This document shows, piece by piece, positions 26,301 to 33,590 of a stretch of DNA of 64,000 bases. The DNA lies in contig NZ_JAFBCV010000008.1 in NCBI RefSeq assembly GCF_016907895.1, forward strand, positions 1 to 64,000, written 5' to 3'. The first letter of the stretch is position 1, and the number at the start of each line of letters is the position of its first letter. Both the position numbers and the translations under genes were made by a program. Below the pieces are notes generated by a model. That model was given only the letters and a program-made list of their open reading frames with translations. It searched no databases and had not been told where the DNA came from. The stretch comes from Shouchella xiaoxiensis. Its GTDB lineage: Bacteria > Bacillota > Bacilli > Bacillales > Bacillaceae_D.

Positions 26301-27782
26301 TGATTGGACCACTTGATTGTTGACAAACACTTCATCAGCAGAAGCGTTTCTCCATAATTCAATAGTTACTTCGTCAGGCCTAAACTGAGTCAATCCGTTA
26401 TCATCCCAGAACTTTTCACCTGATAGACTAATAGATGGAGCCGAAGCTGCTGGCATCGGAAACTCATATAAGTCATCTGGTTGACTTTGCCTAGGTTGAA
26501 GCGTAGTTGTTCCATTCGTATTGTAATATGTGTTCGATTCAAATTGTTCATTCTCCGTGTCTAACTGAACTTTATAACGTAGATTAACTATGTCGCCTTC
26601 ATTTAAGTTCAATCCTTCCACGCGAATCTGATCACCATCTGTATTTACGGTCACATCAGTTAATAATGAATCATTATTTGCATTTAGATAATAATCGCCA
26701 TCCGTCAGCTGATCATCTGATGCTGGTGAAAATCCCTCACCTAACCTTTTGAGATTAAACATGTCTCCCATTGGATCAGTAATTGATCCGTTAACGACGG
26801 AAGCGCTTAAATTACGTGCAATCTCATTCAAATGAGCTTCTAGCTCACTAACCGTATCAGCAAAGTAGGCTTGGTCTGGTGAAGACGATAAATCAATCAT
26901 TAGATTTCTGGCTTGTTCTAGTGTAGCATTTTGACCAGCTTGTAATTCAATTGCGATCGTGTAAAGATCATACATTTCTTTTAATTGATTAGCCGTGCGC
27001 AACGTACCTTCACCGTGGTTTCTCGTGTTATTATTGTAAAGATAATTTGTTCCATTTCCTACAATCTGTCCGTTATCGTAACTTAAAGTAGGCACACCAT
27101 CAGTAATTGTTATAATTACTTTATTATCCGCATTGCTATTTTGTAAAATACGCCCTGCTTCTTCTAGCCCTTGTTCTGTGAACGTACCCCCATTACTCCC
27201 ACCTTCACTTCTCTCACTAGGAACAGTCCTAGGTAACAAACCCACAAAATCTGAAGCATTTGGCGATAAATCTTTAAATGATAGATTACTCGTTCCAATG
27301 TTGTTATAAACTGGATTCGTTCTACCATCAAGAACAACGGTACCGTATGTAATCAGTCCCATTCTGAAATTTTCTGAAACATTCGCTTCTGACTCCAGCA
27401 TATTGTTCACAAAATTAGTCGTTGCTTCTTGAGAGACCCTCGCTCGGTTCCCAAGCATACTATTTGAATTATCATATACCAACACAATGTCGGTTGTTTC
27501 TAAGTATTGTGCTGATTTCCCCTCAATGGTTAGGTCAACAAAATATTCACCTGGATTCCCCGTACTGCTTGCACGTTTATCAATGCGTGCGCGATCGTAT
27601 TCTCTCGAACTGACCTCATTACGAACAGCACCAGTGCCATCTTCTAAAATCGTTTCCTCGAATAATTCATTTGCACTAGCGATACTCATTGAAAAATGAG
27701 GTAGAATACTAGAAAAAACAATTAAAAAAACGGCAAACAGTTTTAAATAGATACTTTTCGTACTTCTTTGCACAATATTCAA
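20397..27782 (-). CDS. giant repetitive surface protein: VWA + Cna-B + 16 DUF11-like domains
   Basis: 2461 residues; TTG start with AGGAGG at 8 bases. Signal peptide to about residue 37. A von Willebrand A domain (about 98-310) has a MIDAS-type DNSNS at 104-108, implying metal-dependent ligand binding. A Cna-B-like domain lies at about 452-545. From residue 547 to about 2380 there are 16 domains of about 115 residues alternating between type A (ENSGNVTLTDVVLTDELENI, then TYTITQADVD) and type B (VENTGNVTL, then DDPMLGGAIELE and LAPGETTTGT), i.e. eight A-B pairs of the conserved-repeat/DUF11 family, a rod that projects the adhesive head. A Pro/Lys-rich stretch, LVQTA at 2425-2429, a helix and a basic tail end the protein. 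Likely role: adhesion, by domain content only. Sortase gene adjacent. Confidence 0.88.
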   Translation of the reverse strand: MNIVQRSTKSIYLKLFAVFLIVFSSILPHFSMSIASANELFEETILEDGTGAVRNEVSSREYDRARIDKRASSTGNPGEYFVDLTIEGKSAQYLETTDIVLVYDNSNSMLGNRARVSQEATTNFVNNMLESEANVSENFRMGLITYGTVVLDGRTNPVYNNIGTSNLSFKDLSPNASDFVGLLPRTVPSERSEGGSNGGTFTEQGLEEAGRILQNSNADNKVIITITDGVPTLSYDNGQIVGNGTNYLYNNNTRNHGEGTLRTANQLKEMYDLYTIAIELQAGQNATLEQARNLMIDLSSSPDQAYFADTVSELEAHLNEIARNLSASVVNGSITDPMGDMFNLKRLGEGFSPASDDQLTDGDYYLNANNDSLLTDVTVNTDGDQIRVEGLNLNEGDIVNLRYKVQLDTENEQFESNTYYNTNGTTTLQPRQSQPDDLYEFPMPAASAPSISLSGEKFWDDNGLTQFRPDEVTIELWRNASADEVFVNNQVVQSDSEGTWAYTFDDLILYDSSGNYVDYFVREAQLDGYEAVYDEDSYDMTNVLIENPSIGLEKEANRDDLVVGEDILYTFTIENSGNTVLNDVILVDELENISTIRYLTLNGEPINAEDAIILQPGDILVAEADYTITQDNLDQGQLFNEAIVRAESPSGEEVTDEDDVAVPQELIGNITLTKTSGVEQITEVGQEVVYTFDVENTGNVTLFNVEVDDPMLGESIELAETKLAPGEITTGTAIYIATQEDLDNGGVTNTAVATGDMPDGTPVEDEDQDELPSDQDPSITLTKEADRDDLVVGEEIEYTFTFENTGNVTLYNVVLTDELENISNIEYVSLNGEEIEEQDSLTLARGDVVVAKATYTITQADVDQGQVVNEATVTGTTVTDQVVTDEDSAVVFQDSAPGIELVKSSDIELITEVGQVIVYTFEIENTGNVTLDNVLVNDPMLDEVIELESTTLAPGDRTSGTLEYVITQTDMDNGGILNVATASGDTPGGPPVEGEDQDEVPATQIPAVQLIKDTDREDLIAGEVIDYTFTVENTGNVTLQGIALVDSLEGISEIRYVTLNGEEISEEETVVLAPGDILIAEATYTITQADVDRGEVFNEATVVGNTTSGEEVTDEDDVTVNQEPFGGIQLVKTSDREVIDEVGQAVVYTFEVENTGNMTLTNIELNDPMLGGAIELESTTLAPGESTIGTSVYIVSVDDMNTGGVTNVATVVGTAPDETPVEDEDSDELPADQVPEIELTKTANRDNLVAGEDIVYTFTVENIGNVSLTDVLITDELEDISDIQYFALNGEVFKVDGPITLEPGDVLEASATYTITQADVDRGEVVNVANVVGSSPSEEEVTDEDEVTVPQDPEPGINLVKSSDVDSINEVGTEITYTFEMENTGNVTLLDIKVNDPMLGGLIELEETKLAPGEKTIGTVVYTVTQQDVNNGTIINQASTEGTTPGGSVIIDDDEDEVPVEQSVSIDLEKEADRENLIVGEAITYTFTVENSGNVTLTDVVLTDELENISEIRYVTLNGDAIEEEEAITLEPGDILIAEATYTITQADVDRGDVFNEATVIGLSPSDEEVTDEDDATVNQEREPNLSLTKTSDREIAEEVGQEVTYTFVVENIGNVTLTGINVDDPMLGGAITLESTTLAPGETTTGTATYLVTQEDLNNGTILNIATATGDGPDGTPVESEDEDEIPTTQAPKIALIKGADRDDLVVGEDITYTFTAQNVGNVTLYDVSLSDELENLSEIEYVTLNGKALEDAESITLEPGSVLVAQATYTITQADVDRGYVFNEATVIGESQLDESVTDTDDVTVNEDPAGSIALTKTSNAETINQAGQEITYTFEVENTGNVTVTAIEVVDPMLGGAIELKTTTLAPGETTTGTAVYVVKQSDLNNRVLTNVAVTTGSTPDESSVKDTDDDEVPVVQDPKIELTKEADRENLIVGEAITYTFTVENSGNVTLTDVVLTDELENISEIRYVTLNGDAIEEEEAITLEPGDVLIAEATYTITQADVDRGDVFNEATVIGLSPSDEEVTDKDDATVNQEREPNLSLTKTSDREIAEEVGQEITYTFEVKNTGNVTLTNVVVDDPMLGEAITLEFTTLAPGETTTGTATYLVTQEDLNNGTILNIATATGDGPDGTPVESEDKDEIPSTQAPEIALIKGADRDDLVVGEDITYTFTAQNVGNVTLYDVSLSDELENLSEIDYLTVNNELLEGVDSITLERGSVLVAQATYTITQDDVDRGYVFNEATVIGESQLGENVTDTDDVTVNEDPAGSIALTKTSDRETISQAGDEVKYTFVVENTGNVTLTDVAVDDPMLGGAIELETTTLAPGETTTGTVVYVVTQSDTNQDGLANIASVIGHTPEGTVVKDYDEDWIPNEILHPTDPGKDPEEGGKKPDEGIKDIHYPKDPTPPKETGSKSPDGKDTLVQTANNLYAIALAGLLLLVSGMALLWISRKRKKNTV
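20643..23390 (-). repeat. tandem duplication of 1374 bp inside the giant gene
   Basis: Segments 20643-22016 (domains 13-16) and 22017-23390 (domains 9-12) align with a constant offset of 1374 bases = 458 codons = four domains, with long stretches nearly identical in DNA. The other repeats are much more diverged, so this copy is recent. Confidence 0.85.
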
Positions 27783-27965
27783 TATACAATCCTCCTAATC
27801 TGATGTTTACAATAACTGAAAATGAAGAAATAGAATATTACAGTTTCCAAGCGTTATTGTAATACAAGCGTAACAAATCATTTGACAAACTTAAACAATA
27901 TTCTATTTTTTCTCTGTCGAATATTATTTATTTGTGTTTGAAAATGCTATTGTTAATCCATTAAA

Positions 27966-27999
27966 AATGCCACTTAGATTTCTTCTAAGTGGCACTCCT
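27966..27999 (-). repeat. 34-bp hairpin repeat, copy 2
   Basis: Identical to 20361-20394; on the minus strand followed by TTTTTAATGG, so here it is a good terminator for the DUF418 operon. The surrounding 27783-28104 contains the giant gene's promoter region, AT-rich, without another identifiable element. Confidence 0.8.
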
Positions 28000-28104
28000 C
28001 CAAACAAATCGGTTGGACGTATCTTGTATATGATTGTTTATTTGCTTTCGCTTAGATAAGCTATCACTCTTAAGGTAAAAAGGGTAATTTAATTGCCTTC
28101 ACTC

Positions 28105-29205
28105 CTACGTACACTTACGCATAACCCATTCTACCGGTCCTCGTTTAAATCGCAATCGCCATAAAACGGAGAAAAGAATACTGCCTGTAAAGTACATACA
28201 AACATACATAAATGTAAAGGAAAGGGGTTGAGGCTCGAACCCATTAAATAGAATAACCCGGTCTAAGATTACAAGTAATCCAATCCCAACAGCTACATGA
28301 CTAATGTAATGCGTTAAGGCGAGCTGCCCTGTATAAATCAGTGAGCGAATGAGTTTTGCTTGGTTGAATTTCTCGGCAACGTATATGGATAACAGGATAA
28401 CGAGTAGCGCTGATGACGTGTTTGAGAGGATGTACAATCCATTTGGAGGATACGCATTTGTATTAAATAAAAACGTTGCTCGCTCAATTGTAATGATGGA
28501 ATTAGACAACAAGTCTATGAGTACTCTTGATAGAAGTTCCGTTACGGTGAGCGTTAATAAGCTTACAATCATGATGGCTTTTCTTACTCCATGATTGACC
28601 AAATCTAATCTACCTACCACCATTCCGATTAGTAGAAAACAGATCCATGGAAAAACGGGATGATGTCCATTGAACAACAAGTTTCTAAAGAAACCAGTCA
28701 CTGTCCAAAAATCAAGGTATTCTAGAAAAGGCTTAGTCGAACTCCAGCCGCTCATGTACGAGAAGACCATTTGATAAACCTGGGCAATCAGGACAATGGA
28801 TACGGTGGTGAAAATAATTTTCTTCTTTGTTGCGAGAATCAACACAGCTGCGATTGCCATATAAACCCCATAATAATGTAAAATGTCGCCTGTCCAGCCC
28901 CCCATATACAATAGGAGTCCGAGGATGAACAAGAATACCGACCTTTTCCATAACGAGGTTTGGACACTTCTAACCAAGTTCTTATCGCGAGATACTCGTG
29001 CTTTTCTCGTCATTAAGGCGATGCCGATTCCAGCTAGAGTGACAAATGTCGCCGCTGCCCTTCCTTCAAATAAATTGGTGAACCCGACTAACAACGGGTG
29101 ACCGTTTCCTTTGGCACCGGTCACAATCATGAAGTTAACAAGAATCATTCCAAACATCGCAAGTGCTCGAGCCAGGTCTAACCCTTCCATTCGATTATTA
29201 TTCAT
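28105..29205 (-). CDS. DUF418-family polytopic membrane protein
   Basis: 366 residues with about nine or ten hydrophobic segments. It starts RMEGLDLARALAMFGMILVN and ends LRFKRGPVEWVMRK, the GPxEW motif typical of DUF418 (YeiB-like) proteins, related to membrane acyltransferases. The actual function is unknown. Its start overlaps the end of the upstream tetR gene by 8 bases, so the two are translationally coupled. Confidence 0.8.
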   Translation of the reverse strand: MNNNRMEGLDLARALAMFGMILVNFMIVTGAKGNGHPLLVGFTNLFEGRAAATFVTLAGIGIALMTRKARVSRDKNLVRSVQTSLWKRSVFLFILGLLLYMGGWTGDILHYYGVYMAIAAVLILATKKKIIFTTVSIVLIAQVYQMVFSYMSGWSSTKPFLEYLDFWTVTGFFRNLLFNGHHPVFPWICFLLIGMVVGRLDLVNHGVRKAIMIVSLLTLTVTELLSRVLIDLLSNSIITIERATFLFNTNAYPPNGLYILSNTSSALLVILLSIYVAEKFNQAKLIRSLIYTGQLALTHYISHVAVGIGLLVILDRVILFNGFEPQPLSFTFMYVCMYFTGSILFSVLWRLRFKRGPVEWVMRKCT

Positions 29206-29791
29206 GAATCACGATTCCACTTAGAACACTATCTACCGCTTCTCGCCATATGGCTTCATAATCTAACGTGACGTTGGTTAAGATGAAATTAGTAATGTTA
29301 TCAAACACTAAAGCCAGTAATTGAGACTTGATTAAAGCATTCTCATCTTTAATGACCCCACGATCTACAGCATGTTGAAAAAAAGAATAGAATGTATCAA
29401 AGTAATTTTGCTGAATGGTCGCAAGGTGCTCCGCATAATACGTATCTTGTGACGAAAGCAAAATGTACTGATTAAACAATTGATTAAAATGCGGTTCCTT
29501 TACTTGCCGCTTAATCGCATTCTCACCAATCGCATAAAAGCATTGTTTTATATTTTCTCTTGAAATGTCCGCTGGATATACTGATGTAATCGTATGAATT
29601 TCTTGCGATACTTCTTCAAACAGTGACTTAATTAACTCGTCTTTTGATTTGAAGTAATAATAAATCGCTGGCTTCGAGATGCCAACTTGTTGAGCAATAC
29701 TGGTTAAACTAGTTTGATGAAACCCTTTCTCGGCAAACGTCTCATAAGCCGCTTGCATAATTTGCCTAAGCGTTTCTTCTTTATTACGCAT
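29198..29791 (-). CDS. TetR/AcrR-family repressor
   Basis: 197 residues. The helix-turn-helix region is AAYETFAEKGFHQTSLTSIA, then VGISKPAIYYYFKSKDELI; the rest is a ligand domain. GGAGG lies before the ATG. It is first in a two-gene operon with the DUF418 protein. A perfect palindrome overlaps the promoter, so autoregulation and control of the membrane protein are very likely. The inducer is unknown. Confidence 0.88.
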   Translation of the reverse strand: MRNKEETLRQIMQAAYETFAEKGFHQTSLTSIAQQVGISKPAIYYYFKSKDELIKSLFEEVSQEIHTITSVYPADISRENIKQCFYAIGENAIKRQVKEPHFNQLFNQYILLSSQDTYYAEHLATIQQNYFDTFYSFFQHAVDRGVIKDENALIKSQLLALVFDNITNFILTNVTLDYEAIWREAVDSVLSGIVIHE

Positions 29792-29808
29792 ACTTGTTTC
29801 CTCCTTTT

Positions 29809-29856
29809 ATTTACTTACCGGTAAGTAAATTATACTCCATACTTTTCTAATTGCAA
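29809..29856 (-). promoter_or_regulatory. promoter and palindromic operator of the tetR-DUF418 operon
   Basis: Minus strand TTGCAA, 16 bases, TATAAT (29829-29834). A perfect 22-base palindrome (half site ATTTACTTACC, 29809-29830) starts at the -10 box and covers the transcription start. Confidence 0.8.
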
Positions 29857-29869
29857 CCAAAACTTAAAA

Positions 29870-29914
29870 AACCCTTATTTCCTCTCGTTTAGTACGGGAG
29901 AAAATAAGGGTTTT
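29870..29914 (-). terminator. terminator of the mannonate/TRAP operon
   Basis: AAAACCCTTATTT/AAATAAGGGTTTT with a T-run on the minus strand, about 60 bases after the dctM stop. Confidence 0.85.
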
Positions 29915-29975
29915 CATTCCCCTTCATCATTTCTTTTGCTTGGCGAAGAGTAGAGAATCCCGCTCTCAATGCCAT

Positions 29976-31259
29976 TTAATCAAGCAACAGATTCGGCAAA
30001 AACAAGCTGATCTCAGGGAAAAGAGCAAGTATAATGATCAGAACAATAACAGCTCCTAAAAACGGTAATGCCCCTCTCGTATATTCGGCAATTGGTGTTT
30101 TTGTAATCGAACTCACCGCAAACATTGTTACACCTACTGGCGGCGTCATCCCTCCCATGGTCACAAGAATAACCATAACAATACCGAAAGCAACCGGATC
30201 ATAACCCATCCCTGTTACGATTGGTAAAAACAAGGGGGTCATTAACAACATGACCGCTGTTGCTTCCATAAACAATCCGACGACAAATACAAACGCTAAG
30301 ATAATAAACAGAAGAAGCATCGGATGTTCGGTAATTCCCGTAATAAACGCAGATGCTGAATTTGGTAGGTTTTCATAGGCGAAAATATAGCCTAAGATAC
30401 CCGCAGTTGCAATGATCAGCATAATCATAGCCGTGTCCGTTACCGCATCTTTCAACGATAATTTCAGCTTGGCGAAAGTCAGTTCTCGATAAATAAAAAA
30501 CCCAACGAGGATGGCGTAAACAACTGCGACTGCCCCACCTTCGGATGCAGAGAAAATACCAAATCGGATACCGACAATAAGAATAATTGGAAATAGCAGT
30601 GCCCAAATGCAGTTTTTCAACCCGTTCATTACTTCTCTGAAACTCGGCTTTTCATACGTCTTATCTTGATCATATCCGTTTTTCTTGGCAACAATGTAAA
30701 CGGTAAGCATAAGGATCGTCGCCATTAATAAGCCAGGTATAATGCCCGCTAAAAATAACTTACTGATGGAGACGCCACCAATAAAACCATATAAAATTAA
30801 GCCAATGCTAGGCGGTAACGTAATCGTTATTAATGAACTAACAGAAATAATTCCGACCGAAAACCCTTTTGAATACCCCCTGGCTAACATGTCATTCGTT
30901 AAGATGCGGCTTTGCATCGCCGCATCTGCTGTTGATGAACCAGAAATCCCCCCCATCATTGTCGTTAAGGCGACAGAAGCATGAGCCAAGCCACCAACCA
31001 TGCTTCTAGTTAATAGATTGGCAAAATTGAGAAGTCTGGATGTAATCCCAGATGCATTTAATATATGTCCTGCCAAGACGAAGAATGGAATTGCTAATAG
31101 TGGAAACGACTGCGTCCCCGTTGCCATCTGTTGAACAACTAGGAATGCTGGTAGATCAGGCGTGATCAGAAAAAATACAAGGCCAGAAATTCCAATTGCA
31201 AAGGCGATCGGCATGTTAAGAAACAATAGCGTAAAGAATAGGATTGTCACCCAAATCAT
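29976..31259 (-). CDS. dctM: TRAP transporter large permease subunit
   Basis: 427 residues, about 12-13 membrane helices, typical DctM length. The N-terminus WVTILFFTLLFLNMPIAFAI, then the segment GGISGSSTADAA and the late GGMTPPVGVTMF are hallmark sequences of the Na+- or H+-coupled TRAP carrier domain. It forms the membrane complex with the small subunit upstream, which its gene overlaps by 4 bases, and takes substrate from DctP. Last gene of the operon. Confidence 0.93.
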   Translation of the reverse strand: MIWVTILFFTLLFLNMPIAFAIGISGLVFFLITPDLPAFLVVQQMATGTQSFPLLAIPFFVLAGHILNASGITSRLLNFANLLTRSMVGGLAHASVALTTMMGGISGSSTADAAMQSRILTNDMLARGYSKGFSVGIISVSSLITITLPPSIGLILYGFIGGVSISKLFLAGIIPGLLMATILMLTVYIVAKKNGYDQDKTYEKPSFREVMNGLKNCIWALLFPIILIVGIRFGIFSASEGGAVAVVYAILVGFFIYRELTFAKLKLSLKDAVTDTAMIMLIIATAGILGYIFAYENLPNSASAFITGITEHPMLLLFIILAFVFVVGLFMEATAVMLLMTPLFLPIVTGMGYDPVAFGIVMVILVTMGGMTPPVGVTMFAVSSITKTPIAEYTRGALPFLGAVIVLIIILALFPEISLFLPNLLLD

Positions 31260-31741
31260 TTTGTACCTCCAGTCTCATTCACACGTTCATGACGGATGGA
31301 CCGGAACTGAACGATCACTTTATGAACGGCAGTAATAAGCATTAAGAAAGCGCCTATAGGGATCGATAATGTAATGAAATAATAACCGATAGAAGTACCA
31401 CCAATAATCCGTCCAGTGTTAAAATAAACCATCATTATTCCAAATACGATTAAAGCGACTAGGAATACGACCATAAGCACATACATGATGCATTGAATGA
31501 CTTGCTGAACCCTTCTTGGAAAAAGAGATGTAAGCACATCAACGCCGATATGAGCATCTTCCCGTAGCGCTTGATTTGCACCGAGAAAAATTAACCATAT
31601 AAAAAGCAATTGTGCAATACCGACCGACCACGTTGTAGGTGAGGAAAAAGCACGAAGCACCACTTCCATAAAAACGACGCCAACGAGTGAAAAAAGCAAC
31701 AGACTTGTAAGCGCATGTTCAAGCTTTAAGAATACAGTCAT
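31256..31741 (-). CDS. dctQ: TRAP transporter small permease subunit
   Basis: 161 residues with four membrane helices; LFIWLIFLGANQALREDAHI, then GVDVLT is the DctQ signature. It overlaps both neighbours by 4 bases, so dctP, dctQ and dctM are coupled. Confidence 0.92.
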   Translation of the reverse strand: MTVFLKLEHALTSLLLFSLVGVVFMEVVLRAFSSPTTWSVGIAQLLFIWLIFLGANQALREDAHIGVDVLTSLFPRRVQQVIQCIMYVLMVVFLVALIVFGIMMVYFNTGRIIGGTSIGYYFITLSIPIGAFLMLITAVHKVIVQFRSIRHERVNETGGTK

Positions 31742-32736
31742 TCGCTACCCTCCTCCGCTAAAACAGACTCTACCTGTCGAACGGTGTCCCTTAATCCTAA
31801 TCGTTCATAGATTGGTTGAACGTTCTCTCTAAATGGTTCCGTATCGATCTCATGGAACTCAATTCCATAGGCTTTCATCGCTTCTTCATATTCCTCTGCG
31901 GTTTGTTGAGCCAATTCTGAAGCATGTTCCCCTGATTTAATGGCTTCTTCAGTGACAATTACTTGAATGTCTTCCGGTAATTGAGCGAACCATTTTTCAC
32001 TCACAACTAGAGCGGATGTCAACGAATAATGATTGGTCTTAGCAATGTGATTAATCACTTCATATAAACTAGATTCATAAATGGCCAGATGATGCGCCTC
32101 TACCCCATCAATAACACCTTGCTGCAATCCAGGATAAGCTTCTGTCCATGGCATTCCGCTTGGCGAAGCACCCATTGCCTCCATCCCAGCGTTAACGATT
32201 TGTGAGCCATTGGTTCGAATGACATTTCCCCGTACGTCCTCTGCATTCAAGATTGGATTTACCGTAGCCAAATTTCGCTCTCCTAAGAAATAGTTGAACG
32301 ATAAGACCCGCAATCCTTGACCTGCAAACTCTTCAGTCCACTGATGAAATAGCGAAGAATGAATGAGCTCTTCAATTTCTTCTCTATCTTCAAACAGGTA
32401 CGGTGATTGCAACATATAGAATTCATGCTTCATATCACCGAGCATTGCCGCATCACTAATCGTCCCAACCGCTGCTCCCACTGATGCTTGTTCGACTAGA
32501 TCAGGCACGCTTGCTAGTTGCCCACTATGATAGGTTTCTACTTTTAAGCGATTATTCGTACGGTCTTCAACAGCTTCTTTAAATTGAAGAATTCCTTTAT
32601 ACTCAGCGTTATCCGCATTTTGAGTGATTCCTAATCGTAATTCATAGATAGCCTCATCTTCTTCAGACGCATGAGTTGAACATGCGGTCATGAATACAAT
32701 TACAGTACTTAACGTAATGAAACTACGCCATTTCAT
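31738..32736 (-). CDS. dctP: TRAP transporter substrate-binding lipoprotein
   Basis: 332 residues. The signal ends in MTACSTH, a lipobox, so the protein is probably lipid-anchored outside the membrane. The body is the DctP fold: LRLGITQNADNAEYKGILQF, YHSGQL, the conserved Arg of VIRTNGS that usually contacts a carboxylate, and AYPGLQQGVIDGVEAHH. By context the ligand should be a sugar acid such as mannonate, gluconate or a uronate; sequence alone cannot fix it. A cre-like box lies just upstream. Confidence 0.88.
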   Translation of the reverse strand: MKWRSFITLSTVIVFMTACSTHASEEDEAIYELRLGITQNADNAEYKGILQFKEAVEDRTNNRLKVETYHSGQLASVPDLVEQASVGAAVGTISDAAMLGDMKHEFYMLQSPYLFEDREEIEELIHSSLFHQWTEEFAGQGLRVLSFNYFLGERNLATVNPILNAEDVRGNVIRTNGSQIVNAGMEAMGASPSGMPWTEAYPGLQQGVIDGVEAHHLAIYESSLYEVINHIAKTNHYSLTSALVVSEKWFAQLPEDIQVIVTEEAIKSGEHASELAQQTAEEYEEAMKAYGIEFHEIDTEPFRENVQPIYERLGLRDTVRQVESVLAEEGSE

Positions 32737-32760
32737 GATAATCCCCCCTCTTCACAACTT

Positions 32761-32774
32761 ATAAAGCGCTTTCA
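32761..32774 (-). promoter_or_regulatory. cre-like CcpA site before dctP
   Basis: TGAAAGCGCTTTAT on the minus strand matches 12 of 14 cre positions. It lies 25 bases before dctP, inside the operon, where it could act as a roadblock or serve an internal promoter. Confidence 0.5.
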
Positions 32775-32818
32775 ATGAGTGGAAAACGAATGGCAGCACT
32801 TCTACTGCCCACTATCGC

Positions 32819-33580
32819 TTATCTCCCTAACCAGCCACCATCTACCGCGAGTAAGTGCCCGTGAACATAGTTGGATGCGTCAGAAGCTAAGAATAACGCA
32901 GGTCCTACAAAGTCACTCGGTGTGCCCCACCGATCAGCAGGGATTCGTTCTAAAATCTGTCGGCTTCTCGTTTCATCATTTATAAGTGCGGTATTCATCT
33001 CCGTGTCAATATAACCGGGAACAATCGCATTTACATTCACATGATGAGAAGCCCACTCATTCGCAAGCGCTTTTGTTAACTGACCGACAGCCCCTTTAGC
33101 AGCTGTGTATGCAGGTACGGTAATTCCACCTTGGAACGAAACAAGTGAAGCAATGTTAATGATTTTTCCACTTTTTTTCGGAACCATGTATTTTCCGGCT
33201 TGTTGGCACAACGTCCATACCGCCGTTAAATTTACCTGTAGCACATCGTTCCAATCTTCTTCAGAGAAGTCAACTGCTGGAGACCGACGTTGAATTCCAC
33301 CATTGTTGACTAGAATGTCAATTGATCCTAACTGTCGAATAACTTCAGGAACCGCTGCCTTAACCTGTTCATGGTCTATTAGGTCACAAGGAATAATCTC
33401 ACAACGCACGCCTAAGGCTTCCACTTCGTCTTTTATCGTAGTATTCGTCGGATCTCTTTGTAACAAAGCTATGGTGGCCCCAGCTTCCGCAAAACCGAGC
33501 GCAATTGCTCGACCAATTCCTCTTGTTGCGCCAGTAATAGCGACTACTCTTCCTTTTTCTAATTGAAACATACGTATCAT
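32819..33580 (-). CDS. SDR, 2-keto-3-deoxygluconate 5-dehydrogenase-like (KduD type)
   Basis: 253 residues. GATRGIG is the cofactor motif; NNGGIQRRSPAVDFSEEDW, then GKIINIASLVSFQGG, YTAAK (catalytic Tyr/Lys) and NVNAIVPGYIDTEMN follow KduD closely, including the RIPADRWG segment. KduD interconverts 2-keto-3-deoxygluconate and its 2,5-diketo form, which fits the mannonate dehydratase product in the same operon. Two possible ATGs, 33580 and 33571, share one GGAGGG; the choice is uncertain. Confidence 0.82.
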   Translation of the reverse strand: MIRMFQLEKGRVVAITGATRGIGRAIALGFAEAGATIALLQRDPTNTTIKDEVEALGVRCEIIPCDLIDHEQVKAAVPEVIRQLGSIDILVNNGGIQRRSPAVDFSEEDWNDVLQVNLTAVWTLCQQAGKYMVPKKSGKIINIASLVSFQGGITVPAYTAAKGAVGQLTKALANEWASHHVNVNAIVPGYIDTEMNTALINDETRSRQILERIPADRWGTPSDFVGPALFLASDASNYVHGHLLAVDGGWLGR

Positions 33581-33590
33581 TTCCCTCCGT

